Shown here piece by piece: positions 30,992 to 32,341 of a stretch of 32,341 bases of DNA. Origin of the DNA: an uncultured Clostridia bacterium (lineage in GTDB: Bacteria; Bacillota; Clostridia; TANB77; CAG-508); assembly GCA_934149115.1 (NCBI GenBank), contig CAKPDW010000008.1, forward strand, positions 1 through 32,341. Reading direction: 5' to 3'. Every line of letters starts with the position of its first letter. Within the stretch, counting starts at the first letter, position 1. The notes beneath the pieces are model-generated. The model was not told the DNA's origin, did no database searches, and was given only the letters and a program-made list of their open reading frames with translations. Made by a program: the position numbers and the translations under genes.

Positions 30992-31022
30992 AAAGAACCA
31001 AAGGATTAGCCTTTGGTTCTTT
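30992..31022 (+). terminator. intrinsic terminator of the maf operon
   Basis: A perfect 13-bp stem AAAGAACCAAAGG/CCTTTGGTTCTTT with loop ATTAG; the T-run lies at the end of the stem. Confidence 0.85.
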
Positions 31023-31084
31023 ATGTCGCTTATGGAATACATAATAAAAGCAATATATATTTACTATCTTTTTTGGAAACAATA

Positions 31085-31093
31085 TGATATAAT
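31085..31093 (+). promoter_or_regulatory. extended -10 promoter of the HTH-Fic gene
   Basis: TG-A-TATAAT with no good -35 hexamer, 30 bp before the ATG. The triple repeat found downstream of the gene is absent here. Confidence 0.5.
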
Positions 31094-31122
31094 ATAAATA
31101 GATTAAAAAAGTAGGTGATTTT

Positions 31123-32058
31123 ATGGGAATTGGAAATAAGATAAAAGAATATCGTGAATCAAAAAAAATGACGCAAAAAGATATTGCAGAGATATTAGGC
31201 GTTGAACCTGGAACAATATCTAAGTATGAAGCTGGAACAATTGAACCTAATATAGAATCATTAAAAAGATTAGCAGAAACATTTAATATAACAGTTGATG
31301 AACTAATAAATGATAAAGAGAAATTTGATATTTCAAAAATTAATGTATTAGAAGTTTTAAGAGAACAAAAAGAAATGGGCTTAAAAGGAAATTTATATCA
31401 TAATACACAAATTATTTTTGCATATAATACAAATCATATTGAAGGAAGCAAACTAACAGAAGATCAAACTAGAGATATTTATGAAACGAACACTATTTTA
31501 TTTGAAAGTGAAACAGTTGCAAGTGTTGATGACATATTAGAAACAGCTAATCATTTTAAATTAGTTGATTATATGTTAGAGATTGCAAATGAAGATTTGA
31601 ATGAGGATATAATTAAAGAATTTCATAAAATATTAAAAGAAGGAACTATGGATAGCAGAAAAGAATGGTTCAATGTTGGTGATTATAAAAAATTAGCAAA
31701 TGTGGCAGGAAACATGAAAACATCATCTCCAAAGCAAACACCAAAAGATATGGAAAAGCTTATGGAATGGTATAATTCGTTAGCTAATGTGACGATAAAA
31801 GAGATAATTAAATTTCATGCAAGATTTGAAAAAATACATCCATTTCAAGATGGTAATGGTAGAATAGGTAGAATAATTGCATTTAAGGAATGTTTGAAAA
31901 ATAATATAGTGCCATTTATTATTATGGATCAGGATAAGTTATTTTATTATAGAGGATTAAAAGAATATCAAAATAAAACTGAAAAAGGATATTTAATTGA
32001 TACTTGTTTAAATGCACAAGATCAATATGCAAGAATGATTGAATATTATTTAGGATAA
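31123..32058 (+). CDS. HTH-XRE and Fic-domain protein (probable AMPylator with self-inhibition motif)
   Basis: 311 residues. An XRE/Cro helix-turn-helix covers 4-62 (KMTQKDIAEILGVEPGTISK). A Fic domain follows. T103-N-H-I-E107-G is a match to the (S/T)xxxE(G/N) inhibitory helix, placed N-terminal to the core (class II layout). The Fic motif HPFQDGNGRIGR is at 239-250, with catalytic H239. Fic enzymes transfer AMP (sometimes other groups) to protein hydroxyls; the inhibitory glutamate keeps them quiet. The fused HTH suggests it also binds DNA, possibly the repeats just after its stop. AGGTGATTTT precedes the ATG. Confidence 0.9.
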   Translation: MGIGNKIKEYRESKKMTQKDIAEILGVEPGTISKYEAGTIEPNIESLKRLAETFNITVDELINDKEKFDISKINVLEVLREQKEMGLKGNLYHNTQIIFAYNTNHIEGSKLTEDQTRDIYETNTILFESETVASVDDILETANHFKLVDYMLEIANEDLNEDIIKEFHKILKEGTMDSRKEWFNVGDYKKLANVAGNMKTSSPKQTPKDMEKLMEWYNSLANVTIKEIIKFHARFEKIHPFQDGNGRIGRIIAFKECLKNNIVPFIIMDQDKLFYYRGLKEYQNKTEKGYLIDTCLNAQDQYARMIEYYLG

Positions 32059-32110
32059 TTTCAAAGTGCAATTTTTAGTATTTCAAAGTGCAAAATTTGC
32101 ACTTTGAAAT
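32059..32110. repeat. three TTTCAAAGTGCAA elements: one direct copy plus a near-perfect palindrome
   Basis: Copies lie at 32059-32071 and 32081-32093, with an inverted copy at 32097-32109. The latter two form a 31-bp palindrome (15-bp arms, one central base, 32080-32110) that touches the -35 box of the next promoter. The first starts right after the HTH-Fic stop. This looks like an operator cluster; as RNA it could also form a terminator-like stem. Confidence 0.8.
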
Positions 32111-32138
32111 TGATTTTGGGTAGAAAAAATGGTATAAT
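32110..32138 (+). promoter_or_regulatory. promoter of the second Fic-related gene
   Basis: TTGATT, 17-bp spacer, TATAAT, with the palindrome abutting the -35 side; AGGAGG follows before the start. Confidence 0.75.
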
Positions 32139-32159
32139 TTATATGTAGGAGGTTTTATT

Positions 32160-32341
32160 ATGAATGATAAAAAAGATTGGAATTTAGAATTGTCTGAATA
32201 TATAAAACAGGGTGAACCAAATCAAATAGAGAAAACTAAAGTATGGGAAACTGCAATTGGTTTACAAGATGTTGATGGATTAAAACCTTCAAAATATTTA
32301 ATAAAAACTGCAAAAGAGCACATTGAAGGTAATATTGATAT
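32160..32341 (+). CDS. N-terminal part of a probable Fic-family protein (cut by window end)
   Basis: The ATG at 32160 follows GTAGGAGG by seven bases; 60 codons are present with no stop. The sequence (DWNLELSEYIKQGEPNQIEK, then TAIGLQDVDGLKPSKYLI and AKEHIEGNI) resembles the N-terminal leader of Fic proteins that carry a VbhA-like antitoxin helix pair before the catalytic core. This is from memory of the family; the Fic motif itself lies beyond the window. Position after an HTH-Fic gene and repeats supports a paired locus. Confidence 0.6.
   Translation, partial: MNDKKDWNLELSEYIKQGEPNQIEKTKVWETAIGLQDVDGLKPSKYLIKTAKEHIEGNID

Overview
The window reads as chromosomal DNA of a very AT-rich, low-GC Firmicute, most likely a member of the Clostridia (possibly an uncultured gut lineage; this is inference). 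The grounds are strong AGGAGG-type ribosome binding sites, frequent TTG/GTG starts, AGA-dominated arginine codons, normal TGA stops, a transketolase split into two genes, and an FtsEX/M23/S41 cell-wall block. No prophage, insertion sequence or CRISPR array was seen.

Layout. 1-2172: the 5' part of a tRNA-Gly and a cytoplasmic GH13 alpha-glucanase, both on the minus strand and each with a promoter. Nearly all the rest is on the plus strand. 2330-3955: tsaE-tsaB-rimI (t6A tRNA modification plus ribosomal protein acetylation). 4118-6526: a Lon-like S16 protease with an intact Ser-Lys dyad but an atypical Walker B. 6721-12119: a small helical protein, split transketolase, an HD phosphohydrolase, a TPR protein, a small beta-rich protein and a fused ADP-ribosylglycohydrolase-macrodomain protein, closed by a strong terminator. 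12367-17863: ftsE-ftsX-two M23 peptidases-S41 protease, a coherent envelope module in which FtsEX probably gates coiled-coil LytM proteins. 17895-18266: a tRNA-Val/Asp/Phe cluster.

18267-26031 looks accessory. It holds a possible minus-strand small RNA, a small helical protein, a secreted VWA-like protein, an LRR/Big_2 surface protein with an unusual LPYAG sorting signal, an unrecognised 851-residue protein coupled to a 45-residue ORF, a membrane protein, a ribbon-helix-helix-like protein and a membrane-anchored protein. Many long hairpins lie between these genes. 26036-30975 returns to housekeeping-type genes: CapA-like protein, HD hydrolase, maf, NUDIX, SWIM-domain protein. The end carries an HTH-Fic protein followed by a tripled palindromic operator-like element, a clean promoter and the start of a second, apparently Fic-related gene.

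Most novel-looking points: the 851-aa/45-aa pair; the Fic locus with its triple repeat; the glycohydrolase-macrodomain fusion; the inverted repeat embedded in the maf promoter; and the candidate small RNA with a palindrome over its -10 box. All functional statements rest on motif recognition by eye; no database search was run.
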